From assembly GCF_000688475.1 (NCBI RefSeq), contig NZ_JIAN01000006.1, positions 744,001 through 808,000 on the forward strand: a DNA stretch of 64,000 nucleotides. Reading direction: 5' to 3'. A program made the position numbers and the translations under genes. Position 1 is the stretch's first letter. Every line of letters starts with the position of its first letter. A model generated the notes under the pieces. It worked only from the letters and a program-made list of their open reading frames with translations. It ran no database searches and was not told where the DNA came from. Shown here one piece after another: positions 1-8,505 of the stretch. Origin of the DNA: Cellulomonas sp. URHE0023. GTDB lineage: Bacteria > Actinomycetota > Actinomycetes > Actinomycetales > Cellulomonadaceae.

Positions 1-619
1 AGACGACCGCGGACTTCGCCGCCTTCGTCGTCGCGGCGCCCTTGGTGTCCTTCTTCTTCGTCGACACGGCCTTCGTCGGCGCAGCCTTCGCAGCCTTCGT
101 CGAGGCAGCCTTCGTCGAGGCAGGCTTCTTCGAGCTCGGCTTCTTCCCTGCCGCGGACTTCTTCCCCTCGTCGGCGACCTTGGCGCTCTTCGCGCTCTTG
201 GCCTTCGTCGCCGCGGGCGCGTCGGCCTCCGCCTTCTGGGCAGCGGGCGCCTTCGGCTTCGCGGGTGTCTTCGGCTCCGCGACGGCGATCGGTGCCAACG
301 ACCCGGAGGGAGCACCCGACAGCGACGCGAGCGGTACCGCTGCACCCGACGCCACACGAGACCTCAGCGTCGCACCGGGGTGGAACCGCGCCACGGTGGT
401 GGCCGGGACGTCGATCGACGAGCCCGTCTGCGGGTTCCGCGCGGTCCGTGCGGCGCGCGCCGCGGACTCGAACGTGCCGAACCCCGTCAGCGTGACGCGC
501 TCGCCGGCGGCCAGGGCCGCGGTGATCTCGTCGAGCACGGCGTCCACCGCACCTGATGCTGCCGCCCTGCTCCAGCCGCGCGCGGCGATGCGATCAGCGA
601 GGTCAGACTTGCCGGGCAT
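1..619 (-). CDS. hup: HU family DNA-binding protein with Lys/Ala-rich tail (C-terminus cut by window edge)
   Basis: The protein is a histone-like nucleoid DNA-binding protein. Residues 1-90 match the HU fold: start MPGKSDLADRIAARG, the core LTGFGTFE, and the DNA-binding arm with RNPQTG near residue 65. After about residue 100 comes a long low-complexity tail of Ala, Lys, Pro, Ser and Thr (repeated TKAA, KKPA, STKAA units), as in the two-domain HU proteins of actinobacteria, where a histone-H1-like tail increases DNA binding. The ATG at 619 has a good ribosome site (GGAGGG, 7 bases upstream). At least 206 codons are open and no stop is reached before position 1, so the end lies outside the window. 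It sits downstream of leuCD, the usual actinobacterial arrangement. Confidence 0.9.
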   Translation of the reverse strand, partial: MPGKSDLADRIAARGWSRAAASGAVDAVLDEITAALAAGERVTLTGFGTFESAARAARTARNPQTGSSIDVPATTVARFHPGATLRSRVASGAAVPLASLSGAPSGSLAPIAVAEPKTPAKPKAPAAQKAEADAPAATKAKSAKSAKVADEGKKSAAGKKPSSKKPASTKAASTKAAKAAPTKAVSTKKKDTKGAATTKAAKSAVV

Positions 620-675
620 GGTTGTCCCTCCGTCGGCCGACGCACGCACGTCGGGCTCGCTGATCACCGTAGTCA

Positions 676-710
676 TCTGCGGCGGATCCGCAGGTCGGAC
701 CCGCCGCAGA
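676..710 (-). terminator. Putative leuCD terminator hairpin
   Basis: A perfect 10-base inverted repeat (TCTGCGGCGG and CCGCCGCAGA) with a 15-base loop lies immediately 3' of leuD and before the HU gene. There is no clear T-run, so it may act as a weak terminator or as an mRNA 3'-end stabiliser. Confidence 0.4.
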
Positions 711-716
711 CCGACG

Positions 717-1382
717 TCAGGGCTTGCGGCCGATCTCCACGGGCACGCCCACGGGGCGCGCAGCGACGATCTCGACGGGCGGCAGGTGCTTGGCCGGCAG
801 GGTGGCGGGGCGCCACGACTCGCGACGCGCCTCGAACTCGGAGATCTCGTCGGCGTGCTCGAGCGTCAGACCGATGTCGTCGAGGCCCTCCATGAGGCGC
901 CACCGCGTGTAGTCGTCCACCTGGAAGGGCACCACGACGTCGTCGCACGTGATCGTCTTGGACTCGAGGTCGACCGTCACCTCGGTGCCCGGGCGGGTCT
1001 CGAGGATCTTCCAGATGAGCTCGATGTCCTCCTGCGACGCCTGGGCTGCGAGCAGCCCTTGCTTGCCGGAGTTGCCGCGGAAGATGTCCGCGAAACGGTT
1101 CGAGATGACGACCTTGAACCCGTAGTCCTTGAGCGCCCAGACGGCGTGCTCGCGCGACGAGCCGGTGCCGAAGTCGGGGCCGGCGACGAGGACCGAGCCG
1201 GCCTTGTACGCGTCTTGGTTGAGGACGAACGACGGGTCACCGCGCCAGGCGGCGAACAGTGCGTCCTCGAACCCGGTGCGCGTCACCCGCTTGAGGTAGA
1301 CGGCCGGGATGATCTGGTCGGTGTCCACGTTGCTGCGCCGCAGCGGGACGCCGACGCCGGTGTGCTGGCTGAACTTCTCCAT
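717..1382 (-). CDS. leuD: 3-isopropylmalate dehydratase small subunit
   Basis: LeuD is the small swivel-domain subunit of isopropylmalate isomerase, which converts 2- to 3-isopropylmalate in leucine synthesis together with LeuC. It has 221 residues, in the usual range for the family. Characteristic stretches are [15 protein letters not shown] near residue 18, [17 protein letters not shown] near 68 and [17 protein letters not shown] near 95. The gene follows leuC with a gap of about 20 bases, so the two subunits should be made from one transcript. The start ATG matches the conserved MEKF N-terminus. Confidence 0.97.
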   Translation of the reverse strand: MEKFSQHTGVGVPLRRSNVDTDQIIPAVYLKRVTRTGFEDALFAAWRGDPSFVLNQDAYKAGSVLVAGPDFGTGSSREHAVWALKDYGFKVVISNRFADIFRGNSGKQGLLAAQASQEDIELIWKILETRPGTEVTVDLESKTITCDDVVVPFQVDDYTRWRLMEGLDDIGLTLEHADEISEFEARRESWRPATLPAKHLPPVEIVAARPVGVPVEIGRKP

Positions 1383-1402
1383 GAGTCTTCTCGCTTCCTG
1401 GG

Positions 1403-2881
1403 TCAGACCGTCTGGAGGTCAGTGAGAGGGCTGCCGTCGGGGGTGGGTGCACCCGTACCGAGGTCGGCATACGACGAGAGCGTGCCGCGGATGGCGGTCG
1501 CGGCGGCGACGAGCGGGGAGACCAGGTGCGTGCGCCCACCCTTGCCCTGACGACCCTCGAAGTTGCGGTTCGACGTGGACGCCGAGCGCTCCCCCGGGGC
1601 GAGCTGGTCGGGGTTCATGCCCAGGCACATCGAGCAGCCGGCGTTGCGCCACTCCGCGCCGAAGTCCAGGAAGATCTTGTCGAGCCCCTCGGCCTCGGCC
1701 TGCAGGCGGACGCGTGCGGACGCCGGGACCACGAGAACGCGGACGTCGTCGGCCTTGTGCTTGCCCTGCACCACCTTGGCGACCGAGCGCAGGTCCTCGA
1801 TGCGGCCGTTGGTGCACGAGCCGATGAAGACGGTGTCGACCTTGATCTCGCGCAAGGGCTGCCCGGGGGTCAGGCCCATGTACTCGATGGCCCGCTCGGC
1901 GGCGCCACGCTCGTCGGCGTCGGCGATCTCCTCGGGGACCGGCACGGAGCCGGACAGCGGCAGGCCCTGGCCCGGGTTGGTCCCCCACGTGACGAACGGC
2001 TCCAGGTCCTGCGCCTTGAGCACCACCTCGACGTCGAACTCGGCGTCGTCGTCGCTCTTCAGCGTCGACCAGTACTCGACGGCGGCGTCCCAGTCGGCAC
2101 CCTCGGGCGCGTGCGGGCGGCCCTTGAGGTACTCGAACGTGGTCTCGTCCGGCGCGATCATGCCCGCGCGCGCGCCGGCCTCGATCGACATGTTGCAGAC
2201 CGTCATCCGCGCTTCCATGGACAGGGCGCGGATCGCCTCGCCGCGGTACTCGAGCACGTAGCCCTGGCCGCCGCCGGTCCCGATCTTGGCGATGATCGCC
2301 AGGATGATGTCCTTGCTCGTCGCGCCGGCCGGCAGCGCGCCGTCGACGGTGATCGCCATGGTCTTGAACGGGGCGAGCGGAAGCGTCTGGGTGGCGAGCA
2401 CGTGCTCGACCTCGCTCGTGCCGATGCCGAACGCGAGCGCACCGAACGCGCCGTGCGTCGAGGTGTGCGAGTCGCCGCAGACGACCGTCAGGCCCGGCTG
2501 GGTGAGGCCGAGCTGCGGGCCGACCTGGTGGACGATGCCCTGGTCCGCGTCGCCCAGCGAGTGGATCCGCACCCCGAACTCGGCGGCGTTGTTGCGCAGC
2601 GTCTGGATCTGCGTCCGGCTGGTCTCGTCCGCGATCGGGCGGTCGATGTCCAGCGTCGGGGTGTTGTGGTCCTCCGTCGCCAGCGTGAGGTCCGGGCGAC
2701 GGACCTTCCGGCCGGCGAGCCGGAGACCCTCGAACGCCTGCGGGCTCGTGACCTCGTGCACCAGGTGCAGGTCGATGTAGAGCAGGTCGGGTGCACCGTC
2801 GGTGCCCTGCCGCACGACGTGCGCGTCCCAGACCTTCTCTGCCAACGTGCCGGCCATCTTCTCGGTCCGTTCTCTCGTCAT
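1403..2881 (-). CDS. leuC: 3-isopropylmalate dehydratase large subunit
   Basis: LeuC is the aconitase-type [4Fe-4S] subunit of isopropylmalate isomerase. It binds the cluster through three cysteines, seen here in [14 protein letters not shown] and in [13 protein letters not shown] near the C-terminus, and has the substrate and metal segment [31 protein letters not shown] split over residues 135-165. The length of 492 residues is slightly long. An internal ATG at 2857 ([15 protein letters not shown]) fits the usual family start better, and the first eight residues (MTRERTEK) are probably not conserved. The gene is first in leuCD and is divergent from an IclR regulator with 82 bases between them. 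Confidence 0.97.
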   Translation of the reverse strand: MTRERTEKMAGTLAEKVWDAHVVRQGTDGAPDLLYIDLHLVHEVTSPQAFEGLRLAGRKVRRPDLTLATEDHNTPTLDIDRPIADETSRTQIQTLRNNAAEFGVRIHSLGDADQGIVHQVGPQLGLTQPGLTVVCGDSHTSTHGAFGALAFGIGTSEVEHVLATQTLPLAPFKTMAITVDGALPAGATSKDIILAIIAKIGTGGGQGYVLEYRGEAIRALSMEARMTVCNMSIEAGARAGMIAPDETTFEYLKGRPHAPEGADWDAAVEYWSTLKSDDDAEFDVEVVLKAQDLEPFVTWGTNPGQGLPLSGSVPVPEEIADADERGAAERAIEYMGLTPGQPLREIKVDTVFIGSCTNGRIEDLRSVAKVVQGKHKADDVRVLVVPASARVRLQAEAEGLDKIFLDFGAEWRNAGCSMCLGMNPDQLAPGERSASTSNRNFEGRQGKGGRTHLVSPLVAAATAIRGTLSSYADLGTGAPTPDGSPLTDLQTV

Positions 2882-2928
2882 TCATTCGTCCGGGAGTGTG
2901 GTTTTTCCCGGCTCACCGTTCGTCGTAC

Positions 2929-2957
2929 TTGCATCTCAGTCTTCGAGACGCCAATAT
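2929..2957 (+). promoter_or_regulatory. Probable leaderless promoter of the iclR gene
   Basis: TTGCAT (2929-2934) and CAATAT (2952-2957) are separated by 17 bases and resemble a housekeeping -35/-10 pair. The ATG of the regulator begins only 6 bases after the -10 box, so the transcript would start at or very near the ATG and lack a 5' leader. No Shine-Dalgarno sequence is visible, which fits. Confidence 0.45.
2939..2949. promoter_or_regulatory. Candidate operator, 11-base palindrome GTCTTCGAGAC
   Basis: GTCT and AGAC flank a 3-base centre. The site lies between the -35 and -10 boxes of the regulator and also upstream of leuC, so one bound protein could control both directions. NdgR/LtbR-type IclR proteins are known to control leuCD from the adjacent divergent gene. 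Assigning this palindrome as the site is inference. Confidence 0.3.
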
Positions 2958-2963
2958 CGACCT

Positions 2964-3683
2964 ATGGACAACTCTAGCGGAGTCGGCGTGCTGGACAAGG
3001 CCGCATCCGTTCTCAGCGCCCTCGAGGCCGGTCCGGCCACCTTGGCGCAGCTCGTCACCGCCACCCATCTTGCTCGCCCGACGGCCCACCGGCTGGCCGT
3101 GGCCCTCGAGCACCACCGGCTCGTCGCCCGCGACATGCAGGGTCGGTTCGTGCTCGGGCCGCGGCTCTCGGAGCTGGCGACGGCCGCCGGCGAGGACCGA
3201 CTGCTCGCCGCAGCCGGTCCTGTGCTCGCCGCGCTGCGCGACCACACGGGCGAGAGCGCGCAGCTCTACCGCCGGCAAGGCGACCAGCGCATCTGTGTCG
3301 CCGCCGCCGAGCGTCCGATCGGCCTGCGCGACTCGATCCCGGTCGGCGCGACGCTGACGATGCACGCGGGATCCGCTGCGCAGATCCTGCTCGCCTGGGA
3401 GGAGCCGGACCGGCTGCACCGCGGGCTGCAGGGCGCCAAGTTCACCGCGACGATCCTGTCGGGCGTCCGCCGGCGCGGCTGGGCGCAGTCGGTCTCCGAG
3501 CGCGAGGTCGGCGTGGCGTCGGTCTCCGCTCCCGTGCGGGGCCCGTCCGGTCGCATCGTGGCCGCGGTCTCGGTGTCCGGACCGCTCGAGCGCCTCTCCC
3601 GCCAGCCGGGCCGCCTGCACGCCGCAGCGGTCGTCTCGGCGGCGAACAGGCTCACCGAGGTCCTTCGCCGCACGGCCGACTGA
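2964..3683 (+). CDS. IclR family transcriptional regulator (NdgR/LtbR type)
   Basis: The 239-residue protein has an N-terminal winged helix (about residues 5-65, with LDKAASVLSALEAGPATLAQLV and ARPTAHRLAVALEHHRLV) and a C-terminal effector domain (GDQRICVAAAERP, SGVRRRGWAQSVSEREVGVASVSAPV). This is the architecture of actinobacterial NdgR and of corynebacterial LtbR, which regulate leucine and other amino-acid genes. The divergent position next to leuC matches those systems. The start was chosen at MDNSSGVGVLDKA, where homologues begin and where the leaderless promoter ends, although the frame stays open further upstream. Confidence 0.92.
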   Translation: MDNSSGVGVLDKAASVLSALEAGPATLAQLVTATHLARPTAHRLAVALEHHRLVARDMQGRFVLGPRLSELATAAGEDRLLAAAGPVLAALRDHTGESAQLYRRQGDQRICVAAAERPIGLRDSIPVGATLTMHAGSAAQILLAWEEPDRLHRGLQGAKFTATILSGVRRRGWAQSVSEREVGVASVSAPVRGPSGRIVAAVSVSGPLERLSRQPGRLHAAAVVSAANRLTEVLRRTAD

Positions 3684-3684
3684 C

Positions 3685-3915
3685 GTGGCGGTACGAGGTC
3701 CGGCCGCGGCTCGGCGTCGGCAACGTCGTCGCGCGGCCCTGTGGTCCTTCGTCGGCGGGTTCGTCGGCGGCGCCGTGATCAGCGTGCTCGGCGGCGGGGA
3801 CGTCGTCGGAACGGTCATCGTCGGGGTGCTCCTCGGGTCACTGTGCGCGGCCGTCGCTGCTCTGGTCGTCACTCTCCTGCCGACCACGTCCGGCGGTCCG
3901 CGCGGTCAGCACTGA
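3685..3915 (+). CDS. Small predicted membrane protein, unknown
   Basis: The product would have 76 residues from a GTG that begins one base after the iclR stop. It has a strongly basic N-terminus (RRRQRRR) followed by two hydrophobic helices, roughly residues 19-37 and 41-64, joined by GGGD, and no further domain. I do not recognise a family. The tight spacing suggests it is read from the iclR transcript. Codon use resembles the neighbouring genes, but the ORF is short and it could be non-coding. Confidence 0.45.
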   Translation: MAVRGPAAARRRQRRRAALWSFVGGFVGGAVISVLGGGDVVGTVIVGVLLGSLCAAVAALVVTLLPTTSGGPRGQH

Positions 3916-3916
3916 C

Positions 3917-3937
3917 CCGTCTCGGGAAATGAGACGG
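3917..3937 (+). terminator. Hairpin after the iclR unit
   Basis: CCGTCTC and GAGACGG form a perfect 7-bp stem around the loop GGGAAAT just after the small membrane protein stop. It may terminate the iclR transcript before the LysR gene. There is no U-tract. Confidence 0.4.
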
Positions 3938-3986
3938 ATCCGCTCACCCCTGGTCACCTCCTGCTGCGTGGCCCACACTCCCCGGC

Positions 3987-4841
3987 GTGAACCTCACCCT
4001 CGACATCGGCCCGCTCCGCAGCCTCGTGGCTGTGGCGGACTGTGGTGGGTTCCACCGGGCGGCCGCGGCGCTGCACCTCACGCAGAGCGCGGTCAGCCAG
4101 CACGTCCGGCGCCTCGAGAAGACCGTGGGGCGGCCTCTGGTCGAGAAGGACGGCCGCGGCTCACGGTTCACCGTCGCCGGTGAGGTCCTCGTCGCGGAGT
4201 CGCGCCGGGTCCTCGAGGCGCACGACGCAGCGCTCCGCAGCCTCGGTGTGCGCGTCCCGGTCGCCGAGCTCGTGTTCGGCTCGACCGAGCACGGCGCCGA
4301 CGACCTGCTGCCCGCGGTCGGCACCGCACTCGGTGGCCTGCACGCCGGAACGCTGCGCTTCCGGCTCGACCGCACGACGGCCCTGAACCAGGCGGTCGAC
4401 GGCGGGAGCCTCGATGCCGCCCTGCTGCTCGGCAGCGCGAGCCCGGCCGGGCACTCGGCCGGCCGGATCCCGCTCGTGTGGGTGTCCGGCCCGCAGTGGA
4501 CCCCGGGTTCGGTCACGTCGTTCGTCGCGTTCGACGAGCCCTGCGCCATCCGCCGACGCGCGGTCCAGACCCTCTCGTCGGAAGGTCTGCGACCGCACGT
4601 CGCCGCCGAGTCACCGCACCTGGCCGGCGTGCACGCCGCGGTACGCGCAGGACTCGGCGTGACCCTCCTGCCCCTGATCGGGGAACCGCCGCTCGGGCTC
4701 GTCGTGCGTGACGACCTGCCGCCCGTGGACCCGATCGACCTCGAGGTGCGCGTCCGCCGGGGCGCGGACCCCGAGATCGGCCGGGTCGCTGCGGCCGCGG
4801 TGCGGCGTCTCGTCGACGACCGCGCGCTCGTCGCGGCCTGA
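3987..4841 (+). CDS. LysR family transcriptional regulator
   Basis: This 284-residue regulator has an N-terminal winged helix of LysR type (LRSLVAVADCGGFHRAAAALHLTQSAVSQHVRRLE read across residues 9-44) and a C-terminal periplasmic-binding-like effector domain from about residue 90. It is convergent with the flavin monooxygenase cluster and separated from it by a strong bidirectional terminator, so it is the best local candidate for the pathway regulator. The effector is unknown; CysB/Cbl-type LysR proteins sense sulfur metabolites, but sequence alone does not place it there. The GTG start is the one closest to the helix-turn-helix. Confidence 0.9.
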   Translation: MNLTLDIGPLRSLVAVADCGGFHRAAAALHLTQSAVSQHVRRLEKTVGRPLVEKDGRGSRFTVAGEVLVAESRRVLEAHDAALRSLGVRVPVAELVFGSTEHGADDLLPAVGTALGGLHAGTLRFRLDRTTALNQAVDGGSLDAALLLGSASPAGHSAGRIPLVWVSGPQWTPGSVTSFVAFDEPCAIRRRAVQTLSSEGLRPHVAAESPHLAGVHAAVRAGLGVTLLPLIGEPPLGLVVRDDLPPVDPIDLEVRVRRGADPEIGRVAAAAVRRLVDDRALVAA

Positions 4842-4856
4842 TCCACCGGTCGCCAC

Positions 4857-4887
4857 AGCCGGGCTGGTTCCGCGAACCAGCCCGGCT
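4857..4887. terminator. Bidirectional terminator hairpin
   Basis: A perfect 13-bp stem (AGCCGGGCTGGTT with AACCAGCCCGGCT) around a CCGCG loop lies between the convergent LysR gene and the last gene of the monooxygenase cluster. It can serve both strands. Confidence 0.75.
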
Positions 4888-4895
4888 CTGCCGCG

Positions 4896-5951
4896 TCAGA
4901 CCAGGACCGGCACTCGCGCGGTCCTGCCGACCAGCGGGAAGACCTGCTCCGCGATCCGTTCCAGCTCGCTGTCCAGCGGTGACGCCTGCAGCAGGACGAG
5001 ACCAAGGCCCGCCTCCTCGTAGGCCAGCAGCTTCTCGGCGACCTGCTCGGCCGTCCCGACCAGCCCCGGCCGGAGGCCACGGGTGCCCACCGAGTACTCC
5101 TGCAGGCTCACCGACCGCTCGAGCTGCGAGTGCTGGACGAACTCCTCGTAGGACGCGTAGCTGGCCCCGGCACCCTCGGCGGGCACCGTCGTGATCCGCT
5201 CGAGCTCCGCCTGCGCCTCGCGCTCGGTGTCCCGGACGATGACGTACGCGGCCATCCCGGTCTCGACGAACGGGTCCTTGCCGATCGCCTCCCTGCGACG
5301 CGCCATCTCGGCGATCTTGCCGCCGACCTCCTCGACGGTGCCACCGTGCATCACGTACGAGTCGGCGAACCTCGCGATCGACGCCTTGCCACCCTCGCTC
5401 TCGCCGCCGGCCCAGATCGGCGGTGTCCGGCGCGGCTTGGGCTCGAGCACCGCATCCTCGACCGTGTAGTAGCTGCCCTCGTACCGGAACGGCGTCTCCC
5501 GCCACAGGCCCGTGACGACGTCGACCCACTCCTGCGTCCGGGCGTAGCGCTCGTCGTGCACCCCGAAGATGCCGCCGTACTGCTTGGCCTCCTCCGCCCA
5601 CCATGCGGAGACCACGTTGAGCGCCAGCCGCCCGTGGCTGATGTCGTCGAGGGTCGCCGCACGCTTCGCGAGAACCGCCGGCAGGTGGAACCCCGGACGT
5701 ACCGCGACCATGATCTCGACGTGCTCCGTGACCGCGGCGATGCCCGCGGCGAGCTCCCACGCCTCAAGGCTCGGCGCGCTGATGCCCTTGCGGTCGTTGA
5801 GGTAGAGCTCCGGCACGAGCGTCAGGTCGTAGCCCAGCCGGTCAGCAGTCTGGGAGACCTTCTTGACGTAGTCGAACGTCGCGGGCATCCCCTCGTCGCC
5901 CACGTTGCGCAGGAACCCGCCGTAGATCGGCGTCCAGTAGCCGTACCGCAT
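4896..5951 (-). CDS. LLM class flavin-dependent monooxygenase (SsuD/SfnG-like)
   Basis: This is a luciferase-like TIM-barrel monooxygenase of 351 residues that would use reduced FMN and oxygen. The family includes alkanesulfonate monooxygenase SsuD and dimethylsulfone monooxygenase SfnG, which cleave C-S bonds to release sulfite or sulfinate. Diagnostic stretches are MRYGYWTPIYGGF at the start, VAVRPGFHLPAVLAKRAATLD near residue 82, SHGRLALNVVSAWW near 104 and PPIWAGGESEGG near 180. Its start overlaps the stop of the upstream hydrolase gene (TGATG), so the two are translationally coupled. It is the last gene of the cluster and needs a flavin reductase that is not encoded here. The exact substrate cannot be told. 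Confidence 0.88.
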   Translation of the reverse strand: MRYGYWTPIYGGFLRNVGDEGMPATFDYVKKVSQTADRLGYDLTLVPELYLNDRKGISAPSLEAWELAAGIAAVTEHVEIMVAVRPGFHLPAVLAKRAATLDDISHGRLALNVVSAWWAEEAKQYGGIFGVHDERYARTQEWVDVVTGLWRETPFRYEGSYYTVEDAVLEPKPRRTPPIWAGGESEGGKASIARFADSYVMHGGTVEEVGGKIAEMARRREAIGKDPFVETGMAAYVIVRDTEREAQAELERITTVPAEGAGASYASYEEFVQHSQLERSVSLQEYSVGTRGLRPGLVGTAEQVAEKLLAYEEAGLGLVLLQASPLDSELERIAEQVFPLVGRTARVPVLV

Positions 5952-6763
5952 CAGATGCCCGTCCCGTCAGCCTCGAACGCGTTGCCGAGCGGGACCCGCA
6001 CGACGACGGAGCGGTGCGGGTTGCCGGAGCGCACGCGCTCCAGGAACTGGACCACCGACGCGGCGACCGACCGGTGGGCGGCGTCGTTGAGCACGTCGTG
6101 CACGCCGTCGCGCACGGCGACGAGCTCGGCGTCGGGCCACCACGACAGGGCGCGCACGACGTCGCGCAGCGGTGAGACCTCATCGGCGTTCCCGTGCACG
6201 GCGAGGGCGGGGATACCGACGTACCAGGGGCCGCCGCTCGTGCCAGACGGCTCGCGCGACGTGACCGACGTCCCCCACGCACGGGACGCGTCGGTGACCT
6301 CGCTCAGCGAGCGCGTGAACCGCGGGTCCTCGACGAGCAGCTCGCGGTGCACCGGGCACGACGTGCGCTGCGCGATCTCGTCGTCGATGTCGGCGGCCGC
6401 CGACACGCTGTCCCCCACCGCGGCCCCCGCGAGGATGATCGCCGACGGGCTCACGAGGCCCTGCCGCACGGCGTCCACCACGACCGCTGCCCCGGCGTCG
6501 ACCCCGACCAGGACGCGCGGACCTTCGATCGCCGACTCCTCCCCGTCGATCTCCGCAAGGAGGTCACCGACCTCGGCCGCATCGGCAGGCAGCGTGTCGA
6601 GCACGTCGACGACGTAGCCGTCCGCGGCGATGCGTTGGGCGAAGCGGCCGTAGTGCACGAGGTTCTCGCCGCGTCCCGGCACCACGAGAAGGGCGCCGCG
6701 GGGGCGGACGGTCGACGGCGGGAGGACCCGGACGCGGGTCGCTGTGAGAGTGCTGGTGGACAT
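5951..6763 (-). CDS. Alpha/beta-hydrolase fold protein with Asp at the nucleophile elbow
   Basis: The 270-residue protein shows the fold order of an alpha/beta-hydrolase: oxyanion region LLVVPGRGEN near residue 26, a nucleophile elbow, an acid strand AVHGNADEVSP (Asp194) and a catalytic His in DGVHDVLND (His222). The elbow reads G-V-D-A-G (residues 87-91) instead of G-x-S-x-G, placing Asp89 at the nucleophile position, as in haloalkane dehalogenases and epoxide hydrolases. It overlaps the downstream monooxygenase gene and follows the FAD monooxygenase, so it probably hydrolyses an intermediate of the same pathway. The reaction is unknown. Confidence 0.8.
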   Translation of the reverse strand: MSTSTLTATRVRVLPPSTVRPRGALLVVPGRGENLVHYGRFAQRIAADGYVVDVLDTLPADAAEVGDLLAEIDGEESAIEGPRVLVGVDAGAAVVVDAVRQGLVSPSAIILAGAAVGDSVSAAADIDDEIAQRTSCPVHRELLVEDPRFTRSLSEVTDASRAWGTSVTSREPSGTSGGPWYVGIPALAVHGNADEVSPLRDVVRALSWWPDAELVAVRDGVHDVLNDAAHRSVAASVVQFLERVRSGNPHRSVVVRVPLGNAFEADGTGI

Positions 6764-6789
6764 GGTGGGGGAACCGTTTCTGTGAAGGG

Positions 6790-8481
6790 TCAGAGGTGGA
6801 CGAGGGCTCGCTGGCCGAGCACGACGTCGAGCACGGCGTCGGCGTCCTCCGGCAGGAGGTCTCCGCGCCAGGCGACGTGGTGGTCGGGCCGGACGAGGAC
6901 GAGGTCTGCGCCGTAGAGCTCCCGGACGTGCTCGTCGTCCAGGTGGACGACGGACAGCGGGACCCCGCGCTCGAGGGCGGACGCCTCGAACGCCTCGGCG
7001 CCGGAGCCACCGAGGACCAGGAGCGTCAGGTCGTGCCCGATCCGGTCGTAGAGCGTGTCCCCGAACGGGTCGATGTAGCCGTCCGGGGCCCGGTGACCCG
7101 GGCGGGGGTCCAGGGTGTACCGCTCAGCCGCCCACGGGTGATCCTCCTGAGCCTGCCCGGGTTCGTAGGCGACGACGGGTGAGTCGTCGTACCGCTCGTC
7201 GAACGTCACGCCGGGCGACGGCGAGTACTGCGCTGCGATGAGGCCACCGATCAGCGCACGCGTGGCGTCGGCCTGCTCGCTCGTGTCGGCGTCGTCGGGA
7301 ACGCCGAGGCGGCGGATCTCCTCGAGCGTGGAGGCCCCGGCTTGCGAGCGTGCGAGCGCATGCTGGGCGACCCGCCGGTTGTGCGGGCGCCGCTCACGGT
7401 CGTAGGAGTCGAGAAGGGCCTCGCCGCCGTGCCCGCGCAGGACCGCGGCAAGCTTCCAGCCGAGGTTGACGACGTCGCCGAAGCCCTCGCCGAGGTTGCC
7501 ACCAGGCGTGCGGACGTGCGCGGCGTCGCCCGCGAGCAGGATGCGCCCCGACCGGAAGGTGTCCGCGATCCGCGTGGCCCGGAAGAACGACGTCACGGAC
7601 AGCAGCTCCAGATCGAGGTCCGTGATCCCGAACGCCGCACGCGCGGTGGCGAGCAGCTCGTCCTGGGTCGGCTCGGCGTCGAGCGGGTAGGGCTCGGAGT
7701 AGACCCGCCAGTCGGTGCTGCTGATGGCGGCCAGGAACCCTGACGCCTGCTGGTTGAACACGATGTTGACCCCGCTCGGTGCGGCTCCGACCGCGGCGGG
7801 CTTCGTGCGGACGACGAGACGGTAGTTCTTCTCGGTCGCGTAGTCCCCGGACCGTCCGACCCCCGCGAGGCGACGCACGGTGCTGCTGCCGCCGTCGGCG
7901 CCGATGACGTACCGCGAGCGCACCTCACGCCGCTCGCCGTTGCCCACGACCGTCGTGACGACGCCGTCGCCCGTGTCCTGCACGTCCTCGACGCGCCATC
8001 CTCCGGTCACACTCACGCTGTGCGCCTCGAGCCTCTCGAGGAACACCTTCTGCAACGCGGACTGCGGCCGGCGGATCGAGTCCGCCAACGAGAACGGCGT
8101 CACGCTCGACTGCGCGAAACCGCGTCGCGGCGGAGCGACCAGGACATGCCCGGCCAACGAGGTGACGAACCGCGTGCCGCGGTTCCACTCGGGCGGGAAG
8201 GTCCACTCGTCGCGGATCTGCTGGAGCAGACCCCAACGCCGGAAGAGCTCCACGACCCGGGGCGTGTGCCCGATCGCGCCTGCTCGCGCCAGCGAGGCGG
8301 AGGTCGCGGCATCGACCACCGCAACCTCCACGCCGAGTGCGGTCAGCTCGACGGCGGCGGAGAGCCCGACCGGGCCGGCACCGACGACCAGCACGTCGAC
8401 CTCGCTCGGGGGCCGGCCGATGGGAAAACGGACCGTCTCGACCTCACGACCGCCGGTCGCCCGCAGGATGTCGTCGCTCAT
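6790..8481 (-). CDS. FAD-dependent aromatic-type monooxygenase (PF01494)
   Basis: This flavoprotein hydroxylase has 563 residues. It has the Rossmann motif GAGPVGL at residues 34-40, the DG motif IGADGGSST near 193 and the second FAD motif LLAGDAAH at 316-322, followed by GGNLGEGFGDVVNLGWKL. A C-terminal thioredoxin-like extension (from about residue 430) places it with the phenol hydroxylase/TfdB/MhpA branch, which uses NAD(P)H directly. It lies between the second NtaA-like monooxygenase and the hydrolase on the same strand with short gaps. In this setting it may hydroxylate a ring or side chain of the imported compound, but no substrate can be named. Confidence 0.88.
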   Translation of the reverse strand: MSDDILRATGGREVETVRFPIGRPPSEVDVLVVGAGPVGLSAAVELTALGVEVAVVDAATSASLARAGAIGHTPRVVELFRRWGLLQQIRDEWTFPPEWNRGTRFVTSLAGHVLVAPPRRGFAQSSVTPFSLADSIRRPQSALQKVFLERLEAHSVSVTGGWRVEDVQDTGDGVVTTVVGNGERREVRSRYVIGADGGSSTVRRLAGVGRSGDYATEKNYRLVVRTKPAAVGAAPSGVNIVFNQQASGFLAAISSTDWRVYSEPYPLDAEPTQDELLATARAAFGITDLDLELLSVTSFFRATRIADTFRSGRILLAGDAAHVRTPGGNLGEGFGDVVNLGWKLAAVLRGHGGEALLDSYDRERRPHNRRVAQHALARSQAGASTLEEIRRLGVPDDADTSEQADATRALIGGLIAAQYSPSPGVTFDERYDDSPVVAYEPGQAQEDHPWAAERYTLDPRPGHRAPDGYIDPFGDTLYDRIGHDLTLLVLGGSGAEAFEASALERGVPLSVVHLDDEHVRELYGADLVLVRPDHHVAWRGDLLPEDADAVLDVVLGQRALVHL

Positions 8482-8505
8482 GGGTGTGCTCCTTCTCGGG
8501 CGGGG

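Noticed and set aside
1526-2977. Long plus-strand frame opposite leuC
   Set aside because: LeuC on the other strand carries its full set of cluster-binding motifs. The antisense product is Arg/Val/Asp-rich with no recognisable domain.
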